NCBI RefSeq assembly: GCF_010614805.1
Contig: NZ_JAAFZC010000001.1
Location: 310,001 to 374,000 of the forward strand
DNA: 64,000 nucleotides
DNA from: Pseudooceanicola aestuarii
GTDB lineage: Bacteria; Pseudomonadota; Alphaproteobacteria; Rhodobacterales; Rhodobacteraceae
Direction of reading: 5' to 3'
This document shows, one piece after another, positions 44,943-54,946 of the stretch. Every line of letters starts with the position of its first letter. The first letter of the stretch is position 1. Position numbers and translations under genes: made by a program. The notes under the pieces were generated by a model, which was not told the origin of the DNA, searched no databases, and saw only the letters and a program-made list of their open reading frames with translations.

Positions 44943-45821
44943 TCACGAGCAGCTCAGCGCCCGCAGCTCTGCCTGGGCCTCGCCCGCCGCAGCGGAGCCG
45001 GGGAACCGGCGGGGCACTTCTCCCAGGGTCACGCAGGCCTCGTTCGATTGCCCCAGCTGACCCAACAACCGCCCCAACCGATAAAGGGAGGACGGCGCGT
45101 CCTCGCCTTCGGGTGCCACGGTAAAGGCTGCCAGATAGGCCCGGGCCGCTTCCTTGATATTGCCATCCGCCTCCAGCGCGCGGCCCCGGCCGAACTGGGC
45201 GCGGGCTTCCAGCGGGCTGCCGGGATAGGTGTTGGAGAAGTCGAGGAAGGCGCGCGCCGCGGCGGCATGTTCGCCCGCGTCCAGCGCCTGTTGCGCGGCG
45301 TCGAAATCCTCCTGTTCCCCCATGGCAAGCTGCGGGCCGGACTGGCCCGGACCGACCAGAGTCGTGCCGCCGCCCCCGCCCGCACCCATGGACGCGCCGC
45401 CCCCGCCCTGCGGCAGAGAGCCGCCGCCCAAGGTCGTGGTTTCGCCCAGCCGCGAGGTGTCGCCGCCTTCCAGTTCCACCAGTCGGAATTCCAGATCACC
45501 GATCCGGTTGGTGCCGTCCTTGACCACGCTGTCGATGCGGAATTCCAGTGTCTCGGTCTTGGAGGTCAGGCGCTGCACTTCGGATTCGATGGCGTTCAGC
45601 CGTTCCAGCGGCGAGCCGGAAACCACCGCCTGCCCGGTGCTGCCCGTGGTGCTCAGCTCCCGCTTGAGGCGTTGCAATTCGACGTGCAGCGTCGTCAGTT
45701 GCTGGCGGATGTCGGCCAGCGTCTCCTGCCGGTCCTGCGCAAGGGCGGAGACCGGAAAAAGCAGCGTGGCGGAAAGCAGAAGGGCGGTCAGGCGCAAGGC
45801 GATGCTCCGTCTCTGTGGCAT
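44943..45821 (-). CDS. cpoB: Tol-Pal system protein CpoB/YbgF
   Basis: A 292-residue periplasmic protein with a Sec signal (about residues 1-28, FPVSALAQ), a coiled-coil trimerisation region (about 30-115), a Gly-rich linker (about 125-155) and C-terminal TPR repeats (about 165-290, FDAAQQALDAGEHAAAARAF). CpoB coordinates Tol-Pal action with peptidoglycan synthesis at division. It follows pal by 24 bases. Confidence 0.95.
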   Translation of the reverse strand: MPQRRSIALRLTALLLSATLLFPVSALAQDRQETLADIRQQLTTLHVELQRLKRELSTTGSTGQAVVSGSPLERLNAIESEVQRLTSKTETLEFRIDSVVKDGTNRIGDLEFRLVELEGGDTSRLGETTTLGGGSLPQGGGGASMGAGGGGGTTLVGPGQSGPQLAMGEQEDFDAAQQALDAGEHAAAARAFLDFSNTYPGSPLEARAQFGRGRALEADGNIKEAARAYLAAFTVAPEGEDAPSSLYRLGRLLGQLGQSNEACVTLGEVPRRFPGSAAAGEAQAELRALSCS

Positions 45822-45845
45822 TGGGGTCGGGCCCGAAGGCGCGGA

Positions 45846-46355
45846 TCAGCTGTTGCCGGCGGCCAGGGTGGTCACCGCGCGACGGTTCTTGGCATAACAG
45901 GCCTCTTCGGAGCAGATCTCGATCGGGCGTTCCTTTCCGTAGCTGACGGTGCGCAGGCGGTTGCCCGCGACGCCGCTGGTGATCAGGTATTCGCGAACCG
46001 CGTTGGCGCGGCGCGCGCCCAGGGCCAGGTTGTATTCCCGCGTCCCCTGCTCGTCCGCATGACCCTCGATCACCGCGCTGTAATCGGGGTTGGCGTTCAG
46101 CCAGGCGACCTGCCCATCCAGGGTGTAGCGCGCGGTATCCGTCAGGCTGGACTGATCGACCAGGAACAGCACGCGGTCGCCGACGCTTTGCTGGAAATAC
46201 AGCGGCGAGGCGGGATCGGATGCACTGCCAGGCGTGATCGCCGCGGTCTGGCTGGCGGAGGAGGATCCGTAGTCATCCCCGAACCGGTCGGCATTGGTAC
46301 AGGCGGCGAGCGTCAGGCCCGCAACAAGAAGAACGGCTTTGGTCAGGTGTTTCAT
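45846..46355 (-). CDS. pal: peptidoglycan-associated lipoprotein Pal
   Basis: This 169-residue outer-membrane lipoprotein links the outer membrane to peptidoglycan. It has a lipobox (LAAC, Cys near residue 19) and an OmpA domain (about 55-165) with EGHADEQGTREYNLALGARRA, the peptidoglycan-binding motif. AGAAGG precedes two adjacent ATG codons (46358 and 46355); the second has the better spacing. It lies downstream of tolB in the standard order. Confidence 0.96.
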   Translation of the reverse strand: MKHLTKAVLLVAGLTLAACTNADRFGDDYGSSSASQTAAITPGSASDPASPLYFQQSVGDRVLFLVDQSSLTDTARYTLDGQVAWLNANPDYSAVIEGHADEQGTREYNLALGARRANAVREYLITSGVAGNRLRTVSYGKERPIEICSEEACYAKNRRAVTTLAAGNS

Positions 46356-46429
46356 CATGGACCTTCTGATGCTCGAATTCACTGTATCCTAACAGGTGCG
46401 ACGCCTGCGCGACATCCCCCGCAGGTGCT

Positions 46430-47761
46430 TCATTGCAAGGGGGACCACGCCGGGTCGGAGGCTCCGCCCTCGGTGCGGACACGTTTCAGGTTCCGGCCGG
46501 TTATGTCCACGGAATAAAGCGAAGACGACCCGGTTTCGCCCCGCGTTTCGCGCGTGAACATGATGACGCGGCCGTTGGGCGACCAGGTCGGCCCCTCGTC
46601 CAGGAAGGATGCGGTCAGCAGGCGTTCGCCGCTGCCGTCGGTGCGCATCACGCCGATGTGGAACCGGCCGTTGTTCTGCTTGGTAAAGGCGATCATGTCG
46701 CCACGCGGCGACCAGACCGGGGTGCCGTACCGCCCCTGGCCAAAGGAAATGCGCTGCGCCTCACCACCATTGGCGGGCATGACGTAAAGTTGCGGCGCGC
46801 CGGAACGGTCGCTTTCGAACACGATCTGGCTGCCATCGGGAGAGAAGCTGGGCGCCGTCTCGATCGACGGGGCTTCCGTCAGGCGCGTCGTCTGACCCGA
46901 GCCGAGGTCCATGCGAAACAGGTCCGTATTCCCACCCGAGGTGGCGGAATAGACGATGGTCCGCCCGTTGGGGCCGAAGCGGGGCGCAAAGCTCATCTCA
47001 CCGCCCGCCGCGTCAACGACATTGCGCCCGACGCTTTCGACATCCAGCAGGTAGATGCGCGGGAACCCCGTCTGGTAGGACGTATACAGCACCCGGTCCC
47101 CGGTGGGCGAAAACCGCGGCGCCAGCACGATGGAGGCGCTGTCGGTCAGGTACTGCACGTTGTAGCCGTCGTAATCCATGATGGCGAGGCGCTTGCGCCG
47201 CTCGTCCTTGGGTCCGGTTTCGGACACGTAGACCACGCGGCTGTCGAAATAGCCCTGCTCCCCGGTGATCCGGGAATAGACCGTATCGGCGACCTTGTGG
47301 GCCATCCGGCGCCAGCCGGCTTCGGTCCCGGAGAATTGCAGCCCGTCCCCCAATTCCTGGTTGGCGAACACGTCGTGAACGCGGAACTTGACGTCCAGCC
47401 GGCCGGACGGGTCCATCGACACAGCGCCGGTGATCAGCGCCTCGGCGTTGATTGCCTTCCAGTCGGAATATTCGACAGGGCTGGAAAAACTGGTGATCGA
47501 CCCGATGAAGGCATCGCGCGGGATCTCCCGGAACAGGCCCGTGCCGGACAGGTCTTCGGCCACGACGCGGGCGATATCCTGCGCCATCTGGTTGGCGGCC
47601 GTGTTCTCCGCCACGAAGGCAGGCGCAGCAAAGGGCAAGGGTTCGATCACGCCTTCTGTGATCTCGATCCGCAGGGGGCCATCGGTCTGGGCCATGGCGG
47701 GAACGGCGGCCGCGAAGGGCAAAACCGCGATGACGAGGCTGGCAATCAGGTTACGCATCAT
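46430..47761 (-). CDS. tolB: Tol-Pal system protein TolB
   Basis: This 443-residue periplasmic protein shuttles between TolA and Pal. It has a Sec signal (ending near VPAMAQ), an N-terminal TolB domain, and a six-bladed beta-propeller with WD40-like repeats ([58 protein letters not shown]). The ATG at 47761 overlaps the tolA stop; a second in-frame ATG is at 47758. Standard order between tolA and pal. Confidence 0.97.
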   Translation of the reverse strand: MMRNLIASLVIAVLPFAAAVPAMAQTDGPLRIEITEGVIEPLPFAAPAFVAENTAANQMAQDIARVVAEDLSGTGLFREIPRDAFIGSITSFSSPVEYSDWKAINAEALITGAVSMDPSGRLDVKFRVHDVFANQELGDGLQFSGTEAGWRRMAHKVADTVYSRITGEQGYFDSRVVYVSETGPKDERRKRLAIMDYDGYNVQYLTDSASIVLAPRFSPTGDRVLYTSYQTGFPRIYLLDVESVGRNVVDAAGGEMSFAPRFGPNGRTIVYSATSGGNTDLFRMDLGSGQTTRLTEAPSIETAPSFSPDGSQIVFESDRSGAPQLYVMPANGGEAQRISFGQGRYGTPVWSPRGDMIAFTKQNNGRFHIGVMRTDGSGERLLTASFLDEGPTWSPNGRVIMFTRETRGETGSSSLYSVDITGRNLKRVRTEGGASDPAWSPLQ

Positions 47762-48918
47762 AGGTTCCGCATTTTCTCCGGGTTGAATGTCATTTCGATC
47801 TCGCGCCATTGCTCGAACTTCTCTGACGGTAGGTCATATCCGCCGCGTTCACAGCGTAGCACGGCACGTCGGGCGGTTTCGAACGCAATTGATTGCGCGG
47901 AGGCATCGCCCCCCTCGGCAGAGATCCGCCGGATGGAGCTTTGAATCACACGCCCGCTGCGATCCATGTCGAAGCCAAGGGTGATCACCACATCGCTGGA
48001 GGCCGATCCCGGATCGACGACCCAGCAATTCTGCACCGCAAGGCGCAACGCCTCCTTCTCTCCGGAGGTCAGGGGCGGGCCAGCGGGCGCGCGCGGGGTC
48101 TCCGACGGCGTGTCGGCGCCGCCGATGGCCTGGGCGAGGGCATCGGCGATGGCGTCTTTTTCCTCTGCGCGCTCCGGCGTGGCGGTGGGCGCGGGATCGG
48201 GGGCCGGTTGTTCCGGCGCGGGGGTCTCGGCGATCTCCACCTCGGGCTCCGGGCGATCCGGACGGGCCCGCGGACGGGGCGAGCGGGTGGGCGCCAGCGG
48301 CCTGTCCTCCTCCTCCGCCTCGGTCACGATCTCGGGGGCGGTTTCCTCTGGCGCGGTACTTTCGGTTTCCTCCGGCGCCTGGCGCTCCGGCTCCGGCGTG
48401 GGGGCGGTTTCGTCCCGGCGGATGTCATCGGCGGCCACGTCGCGGTCAGGCGCGGGCACCGGATCGGGAGAAATGCGCGGCACCGGGCGGGCCGCCGGAC
48501 GCTGCTCGGCGGTGGGCAGGTTGTCCTGCGGGGTCTCCGGCGCTGACAACACGGGCGGCGCATCGGCGGCTTCGGCCTGCGGCGGTGCAATGGGCTCGGG
48601 CGGGCGCGGTGCGGCGTCGGGCGGGGTGGTCTCCGGCGCCGGGTCCGGTGCGGTCACCTGCGGGGGCCGGTCCTGCGCCTGTTCCGGCAATCCGGGGCTT
48701 TCGGCCTCGTCCGGGGCAGGCGGCTGCGGCGCGGCCACATCCGTATCCGCCCCCGGCGGGCGGGCCGCGTTTTCGAGCCGCGCGAATTCCTCCGTCGAGA
48801 TGACGGAGACTTCCTGCACCTCTACCGGCGGAGGTTCCGGCGCGGCCCAACCGCCAAGGAACAGCCAGCCGATCAGCGCGGCATGGCCTGTCCCGGATAT
48901 GACATGCCCGATGTTCAA
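47758..48918 (-). CDS. tolA: Tol-Pal system protein TolA
   Basis: A 386-residue inner-membrane protein with one N-terminal helix (about residues 5-25), a long Pro/Glu/Ala-rich periplasmic linker (about 30-285) and a C-terminal TonB-like domain (about 290-386, [20 protein letters not shown]). It transmits proton energy from TolQR to TolB-Pal. The low-complexity linker is normal for TolA, though here it is Pro-rich rather than the Lys/Ala-rich helix of enterobacteria. The stop overlaps the tolB start. Confidence 0.93.
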   Translation of the reverse strand: MNIGHVISGTGHAALIGWLFLGGWAAPEPPPVEVQEVSVISTEEFARLENAARPPGADTDVAAPQPPAPDEAESPGLPEQAQDRPPQVTAPDPAPETTPPDAAPRPPEPIAPPQAEAADAPPVLSAPETPQDNLPTAEQRPAARPVPRISPDPVPAPDRDVAADDIRRDETAPTPEPERQAPEETESTAPEETAPEIVTEAEEEDRPLAPTRSPRPRARPDRPEPEVEIAETPAPEQPAPDPAPTATPERAEEKDAIADALAQAIGGADTPSETPRAPAGPPLTSGEKEALRLAVQNCWVVDPGSASSDVVITLGFDMDRSGRVIQSSIRRISAEGGDASAQSIAFETARRAVLRCERGGYDLPSEKFEQWREIEMTFNPEKMRNL

Positions 48919-48925
48919 GACGACC

Positions 48926-49402
48926 TCAGTTGGTCCCGGCGTCCAGCGTCGGACCGCCGCTTTCCGTCACCAACCCGATGTTGGAGAACCCGCCCCGGTT
49001 CAGCGCGCCCATGACCTCCATGACCTGCGCATAGGGCACATTGCCGTCCGCGCGCACGTAAACCCGATCCGAGGACCGCTCGGCGGCCACGGCGCGCAGC
49101 TTGTTCACCAGGTCGGCGCGATCCGTTTCGGCCGATTGGATCATCACGCCCCCCTCCGCTGTGACGGTCACGGTCAGCGGCTCTTCCGCGTCGGAAGGCA
49201 GCGCCTCTGCCGCCGTCTTGGGCAGCTCCACGGGCACGCCCGCGACCATCAGCGGCGCCGCGACCATGAAGATGATCAGCAGCACCAGCATCACGTCGAC
49301 AAACGGCGTCACGTTGATCTCCGCCATGGGCCGCGCGCGACCACCGCGCCGCCGCCCGCGCCGCCCCGATCCGCCGGATTTCTGCACCACACCCGCGCCC
49401 AT
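48926..49402 (-). CDS. tolR: Tol-Pal system protein TolR
   Basis: A 158-residue ExbD/TolR protein with a basic N-terminus (GGSGRRGRRRGGRARPM), one membrane helix with the key Asp (INVTPFVDVMLVLLIIFMVA) and a periplasmic dimer domain. It forms the proton-driven motor with TolQ. The start at 49402 is one base after the tolQ stop; the frame upstream of it is the shadow of tolQ. Confidence 0.96.
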   Translation of the reverse strand: MGAGVVQKSGGSGRRGRRRGGRARPMAEINVTPFVDVMLVLLIIFMVAAPLMVAGVPVELPKTAAEALPSDAEEPLTVTVTAEGGVMIQSAETDRADLVNKLRAVAAERSSDRVYVRADGNVPYAQVMEVMGALNRGGFSNIGLVTESGGPTLDAGTN

Positions 49403-49403
49403 G

Positions 49404-50099
49404 TCAGCTGTCCAGCTGACGCGACAGGATGGTGGAGAATTCGTCGGCAAAGGCCTCGTAACCGCCGACCAGCCGGTCACTGTCCGCCGAAAGCTTGTTG
49501 TAGAAGACAACCGCCGGGATCGCCGCCAGCAGCCCCAGACCGGTGGCCAGCAGCGCCTCCGCGATGCCGGGGGCGACCACGGCCAGATTGGTGTTCTGCT
49601 GCTCCGCAATACCGATGAAGGCATGCATGATGCCCCAGACAGTCCCGAACAGCCCGACAAACGGCGCGGTGGATCCGACGGTCGCCAGCACCGGCAGGCC
49701 CGATTGCAGGGTTTCCGCCTCCTTGGCGATGGCCACGTCCATGGATCGGTCGATCCTCGCCTGCGCGCCCGCGATCATGCGCCCGTCCTCCCGGTGGGAG
49801 CGGCGCCATTCCGTCATCCCGGCGGCAAAGATGCGCTGACTGCGGCCGCGCGGGTCCGGCCCGATCTGTTCATAGAGCCCGTCCAGAGGCTCCCCCGACC
49901 AGAAGGCGCGATCAAACCGCGACGCCTCCCACCGCGCACGGCGATAGGCGATCAGCTTCTGCACGATGATCGACCAACTCCAGAACGAAGCGACGATCAG
50001 CATCAGCATGACCATTTTCACGGTAAAGGTCGCGCGGGCGAAAAGCGCCCACATGGAGAAATCCATCTCCTGCGCGAGTGCGAGGGTTTCTGTTTCCAT
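49404..50099 (-). CDS. tolQ: Tol-Pal system protein TolQ
   Basis: A 231-residue ExbB/TolQ proton channel with three membrane helices (about 19-42, 125-150, 165-190) and the conserved APFVGLFGTVWGIMHAF segment. The start at 50099 (METETLALAQEMDFS) precedes the first helix. It is the second gene of the ybgC-tolQRAB-pal-cpoB order, after a 170-base gap. Confidence 0.96.
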   Translation of the reverse strand: METETLALAQEMDFSMWALFARATFTVKMVMLMLIVASFWSWSIIVQKLIAYRRARWEASRFDRAFWSGEPLDGLYEQIGPDPRGRSQRIFAAGMTEWRRSHREDGRMIAGAQARIDRSMDVAIAKEAETLQSGLPVLATVGSTAPFVGLFGTVWGIMHAFIGIAEQQNTNLAVVAPGIAEALLATGLGLLAAIPAVVFYNKLSADSDRLVGGYEAFADEFSTILSRQLDS

Positions 50100-50269
50100 G
50101 TACCTGCTCTGTCTCGGTGCCAACTCAGCGTCGGGCCTGGTTTCGTGGCCTCATTGCTGCGCAAACTAGCGCAGATCAAGCGTATTGGCCATCATATTGC
50201 CGCGAGGAGCCACCGCCAGCGCCCCCCGACACGGCTGATACGCGGGCTTTGGCGCCTTCTGTCGGCGGG

Positions 50270-50659
50270 TCAGTGCAAAAGCAGGCGGATATTTGCCGGA
50301 AGCCGCGTCGGCAGGCCATTGCCCGACAGCATCACCAGCGTCACGGTGGCGCTGAACAGAACCTCCCCGTCACGGACCACGTCCTGCTCCAGCACGATGC
50401 GCGCGCCGGTCACGGCCTCGGGGCGGGTGATGACCTCCAGCATGTCGTCGAACCGGGCGGGGGACAGGTAATCGGCCTCAACCCGGCGGACGGCGAACAC
50501 CAGCCCCTCGTCTTCCTTCAACGCCGCCTGATCGACTCCCAGCCCGCGCACCCATTCGGACCGGGCGCGTTCGATGAACTTCAGGTAATTGGCATAGTAG
50601 ACGATGCCCGCAAGGTCCGTGTCCTCGTAATAGACACGCAGGGAGAAACGGTGATCCAC
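50270..50659 (-). CDS. ybgC: tol-pal associated acyl-CoA thioesterase YbgC
   Basis: A 129-residue hotdog thioesterase; the active-site segment is VYYEDTDLAGIVYYANYLKFIERAR with the catalytic Asp. It hydrolyses short or medium acyl-CoA and is linked to phospholipid metabolism at the division site. The start is probably GTG at 50659, nine bases after AAGGAC, because the longer frame upstream lacks similarity. Confidence 0.93.
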   Translation of the reverse strand: MDHRFSLRVYYEDTDLAGIVYYANYLKFIERARSEWVRGLGVDQAALKEDEGLVFAVRRVEADYLSPARFDDMLEVITRPEAVTGARIVLEQDVVRDGEVLFSATVTLVMLSGNGLPTRLPANIRLLLH

Positions 50660-50787
50660 GGGCGGGCGTCCTTTGATTGGGCCCACCCAGCAAAGCACCG
50701 GCGCGGACGAAGGGCAAGCCGTCAAACAAACCGCAACCCGCCGCCCGCGCGATCACCAAACCGCCCTGCCCCTCCCGGCGCTATCGC

Positions 50788-51489
50788 TCAGGCAAAGGCG
50801 CGGCGGGCGCGTGCGGCGATGCGGTGGGTGATCACCGGATCCTCGGAAGCGACGGGCAGCACCGGATCATAGGCGGCGTTCAGGATGGCGGCCAGATCCG
50901 GGCGCAGCACGGCGCCGCGTCGTCCCTCGATCGTGGCGAGCGCAGAGCGACCGGAAAAGGCCGCAGGAGACCACGACAGCAGCGATTTCATCGCCTGCTC
51001 CAGCCCCAGATCGGCGGCCGGCATCGCCGCCATGGCGCCCCCCATGCGGATGAACACAAAGCTCGCCTTGATCGACATGTCGCTGTCGAAGCGGAAGAAC
51101 CGGTACTGATCCGCTCCGCTGGCCGCCAGCCGGTCCAGCAGCCGGGGCAGGTCCGGCACCATCTCTCCGAGGTTGGGGAGTTCGGCCAGTTCCTGCCAAT
51201 CCTGCATGAAGAACACCATCAGGTTGGCGCCCAGTTCGGGATCCGTTTCGGCCATGCTGTGCCCGGCGGTGGCAACCACCGCCTCGATCGCGCCCTTCAG
51301 CACGCCGATGCTCTCGTCCGCCGCGCCAAAGACGACCGGCACCACAGGCCGGCCCCATCGGGCAAAACGGAACCCGGTCTCCGGATCGGTGAACAGGGCC
51401 TCTACATCGGGGGCGGAAATCTCGGGTCCGGTGCTCACGTCATCCTCGGGTCTGGGGCCTGAACGGCCAGGATCTGACTGCGGGGTCAT
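50788..51489 (-). CDS. conserved protein of unknown function between ruvB and ybgC
   Basis: A 233-residue, soluble, slightly acidic protein. No signal peptide or helix anchor is seen. Features are a repeated FRFARWG/PVVPVVFGA block near residues 40-55 and a DQYRFFRFDSDMSIKASFVFIRMGG segment (residues about 135-160). I do not recognise the family. It lies between ruvB and ybgC on their strand; such position is conserved in many Rhodobacteraceae, but I cannot confirm that here. Confidence 0.75.
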   Translation of the reverse strand: MTPQSDPGRSGPRPEDDVSTGPEISAPDVEALFTDPETGFRFARWGRPVVPVVFGAADESIGVLKGAIEAVVATAGHSMAETDPELGANLMVFFMQDWQELAELPNLGEMVPDLPRLLDRLAASGADQYRFFRFDSDMSIKASFVFIRMGGAMAAMPAADLGLEQAMKSLLSWSPAAFSGRSALATIEGRRGAVLRPDLAAILNAAYDPVLPVASEDPVITHRIAARARRAFA

Positions 51490-51526
51490 GCCCTAAGGCC
51501 CAGAAACGGGGGATGCAATGCCGGGG

Positions 51527-52564
51527 TCAATCGTCGAACAGATCCGGCACCCCCTTCGGCGGGTTCAGGCCCAGGTGCCGCCAGCCGCGCGGCGCCAGCA
51601 TCCGCCCGCGTGGCGTCCGTTGGATCAGCGCCTGTTGCAGCAGGTAGGGTTCGATCACGTCCTCGATCGCATCGCGGCTTTCGGACAACGCAGCGGCGAT
51701 GGTGTCGATGCCCACCGGGCCGCCGCTGTAGCTTTCCCCGATCAGCTGAAGGTAGCGCCGGTCGGAGAGGTCCAGCCCCAGCCCGTCCACGCCCAGCCGC
51801 GTCAGCGCGCTGTCGGCAAGCGCGCGGGAGATGTGGCCGCCCCCCTCCACCACCGCGAAATCCACCACCCGGCGCAGCAACCGCCCGGCGATCCGGGGCG
51901 TGCCGCGGGCGCGCCGCGCAATCTCCATCGCGCCGTCGCGGTCGGCGGGGGCGCCCAGCAGGCGGGCGTTGCGGGTGACGATCTCGAACAATTCCTCCAC
52001 CGTGTAGAATTGCAGCCGCACCGGAATGCCGAACCGGTCGCGCAGCGGCGTGGTCAGCAGGCCCAGCCGCGTAGTCGCCCCGACCAGAGTAAAGGGCTGC
52101 AATTCGATCCGCACGGTGCGCGCGGCGGGGCCTTCGCCGATCACCAGGTCCAGCTCGAAATCCTCCAGCGCGGGATAGAGGACTTCCTCCACCGCGGGGT
52201 TCAGGCGGTGGATCTCGTCGATGAACAGGACATCGCGCGCCTCAAGATTGGTGAGGATCGCGGCCAGATCCCCGGCCTTGGCCAGCACCGGGCCCGAAGT
52301 CATGCGGAAATTTACCCCCAATTCGCGGGATATGATCTGCGCCAACGTCGTTTTCCCCAGACCGGGCGGACCGTGGAACAGCGTGTGGTCCATCGCCTCC
52401 CCCCGCTGGCGGGCGGATTGGATGAAGACGCGCAGGTTGGACCGCGCCTCCGCCTGGCCAATAAATTCGCCCAGACCCTGCGGCCGCAGGGCGCGGGTGT
52501 CGGCGGCGGCGTCTTCTTCCAGTGGAGCGGGCCGCATCAGCGGATCGGGACCGGCATCAGACAC
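51527..52564 (-). CDS. ruvB: Holliday junction branch migration helicase RuvB
   Basis: A 345-residue AAA+ motor that drives branch migration of Holliday junctions with RuvA. Walker [10 protein letters not shown] lies at 65-73 and Walker B in [10 protein letters not shown]; the C-terminal winged helix ends in [12 protein letters not shown]. The start is probably GTG at 52564 ([10 protein letters not shown]); an ATG at 52537 is an alternative. It follows ruvA by 81 bases. Confidence 0.95.
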   Translation of the reverse strand: MSDAGPDPLMRPAPLEEDAAADTRALRPQGLGEFIGQAEARSNLRVFIQSARQRGEAMDHTLFHGPPGLGKTTLAQIISRELGVNFRMTSGPVLAKAGDLAAILTNLEARDVLFIDEIHRLNPAVEEVLYPALEDFELDLVIGEGPAARTVRIELQPFTLVGATTRLGLLTTPLRDRFGIPVRLQFYTVEELFEIVTRNARLLGAPADRDGAMEIARRARGTPRIAGRLLRRVVDFAVVEGGGHISRALADSALTRLGVDGLGLDLSDRRYLQLIGESYSGGPVGIDTIAAALSESRDAIEDVIEPYLLQQALIQRTPRGRMLAPRGWRHLGLNPPKGVPDLFDD

Positions 52565-52645
52565 GGGCAGCCCCGGTTCGGTGGGCGGCGAGATCAGGCA
52601 GGCGGGCCGGGTCAGAGGCACAGCGGCGGGCGGATCGGGTCATCA

Positions 52646-53311
52646 TCACTCCTTGGGCGCGAGAAGACGCAGCGCGGTACGGATCACCCCGGCGGTGTCG
52701 CCGGCCTCCTCCATGGCGCGGGCCACGGCAGCGGCGGCCTCTCCCGGTTGATATCCCAGGTTGGTCAGCGCCGACAGGGCATCGGCCTGGGCGCTGGCAT
52801 CAGGGTCAGAGACCGGCGCAGCGGCGGGGACGGGAGCAGGCGCATCCGTGTCCGCGATCACCGTGTCCGGGGCCGAGGCGGCGGCGGGCGGGCTGGTCAT
52901 GGCCATGATGGCCGGCGCCTTGTCCTTCAGTTCGTTCACGACGCGCTGCGCGGTCTTGGGGCCGATGCCCTTGGCAGCCTTTACCGCGTTCCAGTCGCTC
53001 AGGGCGATGGCGCGGCTGACCCCGTCGGGGCCCAGCGTGCCCAGGATCGCAAGCGACGCCTTGGCCCCCACCCCCTGGACCGACATCAACAGGCGATGCC
53101 ATTCCTTTTCCACCATGGTCGGAAAGCCGAACAATTGCAGCAGGTCTTCCCGCACCAGCAGATCGGTGTACAGCGCGGCCTGCCCGCCCACCGGCGGCAG
53201 CGCGGCCAGCGTACGGTCCGAGCAATGCACGATATAGCCCACGCCGCGCACATCCAGCAGCACGTGGTCCATCCCCTTGGCGTCGATCCGCCCGGCCAAC
53301 CGTCCGATCAT
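52646..53311 (-). CDS. ruvA: Holliday junction DNA-binding protein RuvA
   Basis: A 221-residue protein that binds four-way junctions as a tetramer. An OB fold (about 1-65), two helix-hairpin-helix motifs (about 70-130, [13 protein letters not shown] and [13 protein letters not shown]) and a C-terminal RuvB-contact domain (about 170-220) are present, joined by a Pro/Ala-rich linker. The ATG overlaps the ruvC stop by four bases. Confidence 0.96.
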   Translation of the reverse strand: MIGRLAGRIDAKGMDHVLLDVRGVGYIVHCSDRTLAALPPVGGQAALYTDLLVREDLLQLFGFPTMVEKEWHRLLMSVQGVGAKASLAILGTLGPDGVSRAIALSDWNAVKAAKGIGPKTAQRVVNELKDKAPAIMAMTSPPAAASAPDTVIADTDAPAPVPAAAPVSDPDASAQADALSALTNLGYQPGEAAAAVARAMEEAGDTAGVIRTALRLLAPKE

Positions 53312-53814
53312 GCCGTGGTCCTTTCCCGCAAACCCGGTGCCCGCCTATGATGCGCGTGGCAGATCGCGATGGCCAGCGCATCCGCCGCATCGGGAGAGGA
53401 CGGCGCGCAGCCCGGCAATTGCAGCCGCACCATGTGATCCACCTGCTGCTTTTCCGCATGGCCGACGCCGACCACCGTCTTCTTTACCTTGTTGGGCGCG
53501 TATTCCGCCACCGACAGACCGGCCTGCGCGGGCACCAGAAGGGCGATCGCCCGTGCCTGCCCCAGCTTCAGCGTTCCGGCGCCGTCCCGGTTGACAAAGA
53601 CCTGCTCCACCGCTGCGGCCTGGGGGGCGTATTGCGCGATCACGGCAGTCAATTGATCGTGCAGCGACAGCAGCCGCAGCGCCAGATCGCCCTCCCCCGT
53701 GCCGGCGATTGTGTCGCAGGTGCCGTTTGCGACATGGGTGATCTTGCTACCCTCGACCCGAATCACGCCCCATCCAAGATGGCGCAATCCGGGGTCCAAC
53801 CCGATAATCCGCAT
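53308..53814 (-). CDS. ruvC: Holliday junction endonuclease RuvC
   Basis: A 168-residue RNase H-fold resolvase. Catalytic acids are seen as D7 (GLDPG), Glu in AVEQVF and two Asp in [14 protein letters not shown]. The start at 53814 ([12 protein letters not shown]) is the standard N-terminus; an upstream Met in frame adds eight unlikely residues. It heads the ruvC-ruvA-ruvB operon. Confidence 0.97.
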   Translation of the reverse strand: MRIIGLDPGLRHLGWGVIRVEGSKITHVANGTCDTIAGTGEGDLALRLLSLHDQLTAVIAQYAPQAAAVEQVFVNRDGAGTLKLGQARAIALLVPAQAGLSVAEYAPNKVKKTVVGVGHAEKQQVDHMVRLQLPGCAPSSPDAADALAIAICHAHHRRAPGLRERTTA

Positions 53815-54166
53815 GGTTCTGCCCGCCTTTCGCGCCACTGCCCGCCTGCTGAACCCGGTTCCGCAGATCTTTTTTCCGATCTAGCACGAAACGGGAACAT
53901 TCTCCAAGTCATTTGCCGGACGAACCAAAAACGACACCGCCATGTCGGCGCCGGGATACCGGCGCTCCGAAACGGCGAAAGATGGTCTGAAAACGACATC
54001 ATGAGAGGCGGATTATTTCTCCTTGTTTCAGTCAGTTACAGCGGATTTCAGCCATGCAAAAATCGCAAGTGGCCTGTGCAGAAATGGTGTATTGCGCGGC
54101 GGTTTTCGCGCGCCTAGTTCGGGTTTCGACCACACGCCCCAGCGGCCCGAAAAAAGGACAATCCCC
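53815..54166 (+). other. intergenic region ruvC-DUF1127
   Basis: These 352 bases hold divergent promoters but no recognisable gene. A seven-base-pair hairpin GCGCCGG-GATA-CCGGCGC lies at 53948-53965, and a weaker one with GCGCG arms near 54093-54110 precedes the DUF1127 gene. No clear promoter consensus could be assigned. Confidence 0.5.
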
Positions 54167-54370
54167 ATGTCTGCCATGCTCTATGTACCCCGCACCATCG
54201 ACGGCACTGCCGTTTTCGGCCGTCTCGGCCGTGGCCTGTCCCTCGCCCACCAGGCATTGCGCGACTGGAACGATGCCCGCGTCACTCGCGACGCGCTTTG
54301 CCGCCTGACCGATCACGAATTGTATGACATCGGCTTGAGCCGCGGTGACATCGACGGTGTCCGCCGCTGA
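54167..54370 (+). CDS. DUF1127 domain small protein
   Basis: A 67-residue protein ending in a YjiS/DUF1127 domain (about 30-65, RVTRDALCRLTDHELYDIGLSRGDIDGVRR), a short Arg-rich motif found in small alphaproteobacterial proteins involved in RNA binding or phosphate and carbon regulation. AAAAAAGGAC lies before the ATG at 54167. The gene is monocistronic, with its own terminator. Specific role unknown. Confidence 0.88.
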   Translation: MSAMLYVPRTIDGTAVFGRLGRGLSLAHQALRDWNDARVTRDALCRLTDHELYDIGLSRGDIDGVRR

Positions 54371-54411
54371 CACGACCGCCGCGACGCGCTGACGTCGTGG
54401 ATGGGGGATCC

Positions 54412-54444
54412 GGGCCGGGGCTGGTGAACAGTGCCGGCCCTTTT
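54412..54444 (+). terminator. Rho-independent terminator of the DUF1127 gene
   Basis: GGGCCGG (54412-54418) pairs with CCGGCCC (54434-54440), followed by four T. It lies 41 bases after the stop. Confidence 0.75.
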
Positions 54445-54484
54445 CATGTCCGATCCGCCTTGGACCCGCTCAGGGCAGGGCCAG

Positions 54485-54853
54485 TCAGAACAGCGCTGCG
54501 AGGGCCGCATTCAATTGATGCGAGATCGCCCGCGTCACCGGGTCGACCTGCATGACGAAACCGCCGGCGCGGTCCCAGATGGCCCCATCGGCCAGTGGCG
54601 CCAGCCGCGCTGCATAGGTGGCGGGGCCCAGGTCGGTCAGCAGCACCGCCTTGAACAGGGTCAGCCCGAGGACCAGGAACACCACCACCCGCAACGGGCG
54701 CCGCAGCAGGGTTCGGCGCAAACGGGGATTGGGGCGGATGCGGATCAACCCGGTGCCGTCATCCTGCGCACGATAGCCGCCGCGCATCTTCTGGTGCTTC
54801 CGATCAATCCGGGTGATACGCTCGTCGAATTCTCCGAAAAAGCTGTTTCGCAT
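54485..54853 (-). CDS. hypothetical single-span membrane protein
   Basis: A 122-residue protein with a basic cytoplasmic N-terminus (residues 1-52, several Arg), one helix (about 54-73, RPLRVVVFLVLGLTLFKAVL) and a 50-residue tail outside. I do not recognise the family. It lies 93 bases downstream of prmA on the same strand. The frame starts at the first ATG and codon use is like the neighbours. Confidence 0.72.
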   Translation of the reverse strand: MRNSFFGEFDERITRIDRKHQKMRGGYRAQDDGTGLIRIRPNPRLRRTLLRRPLRVVVFLVLGLTLFKAVLLTDLGPATYAARLAPLADGAIWDRAGGFVMQVDPVTRAISHQLNAALAALF

Positions 54854-54946
54854 GGTCGCCTCTGACGCGGTTTGGAGCCAGTCGGACCAGTATGACGTCA
54901 GTTTCGGGCGGTTTTGCGGCAGAATTCCGGTGACGGCGGGGGATGT

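Noticed and set aside
47758..48918. Unusual low-complexity protein
   Set aside because: It is TolA; a Pro/Glu-rich periplasmic linker and C-terminal TonB-like domain are normal for alphaproteobacterial TolA.
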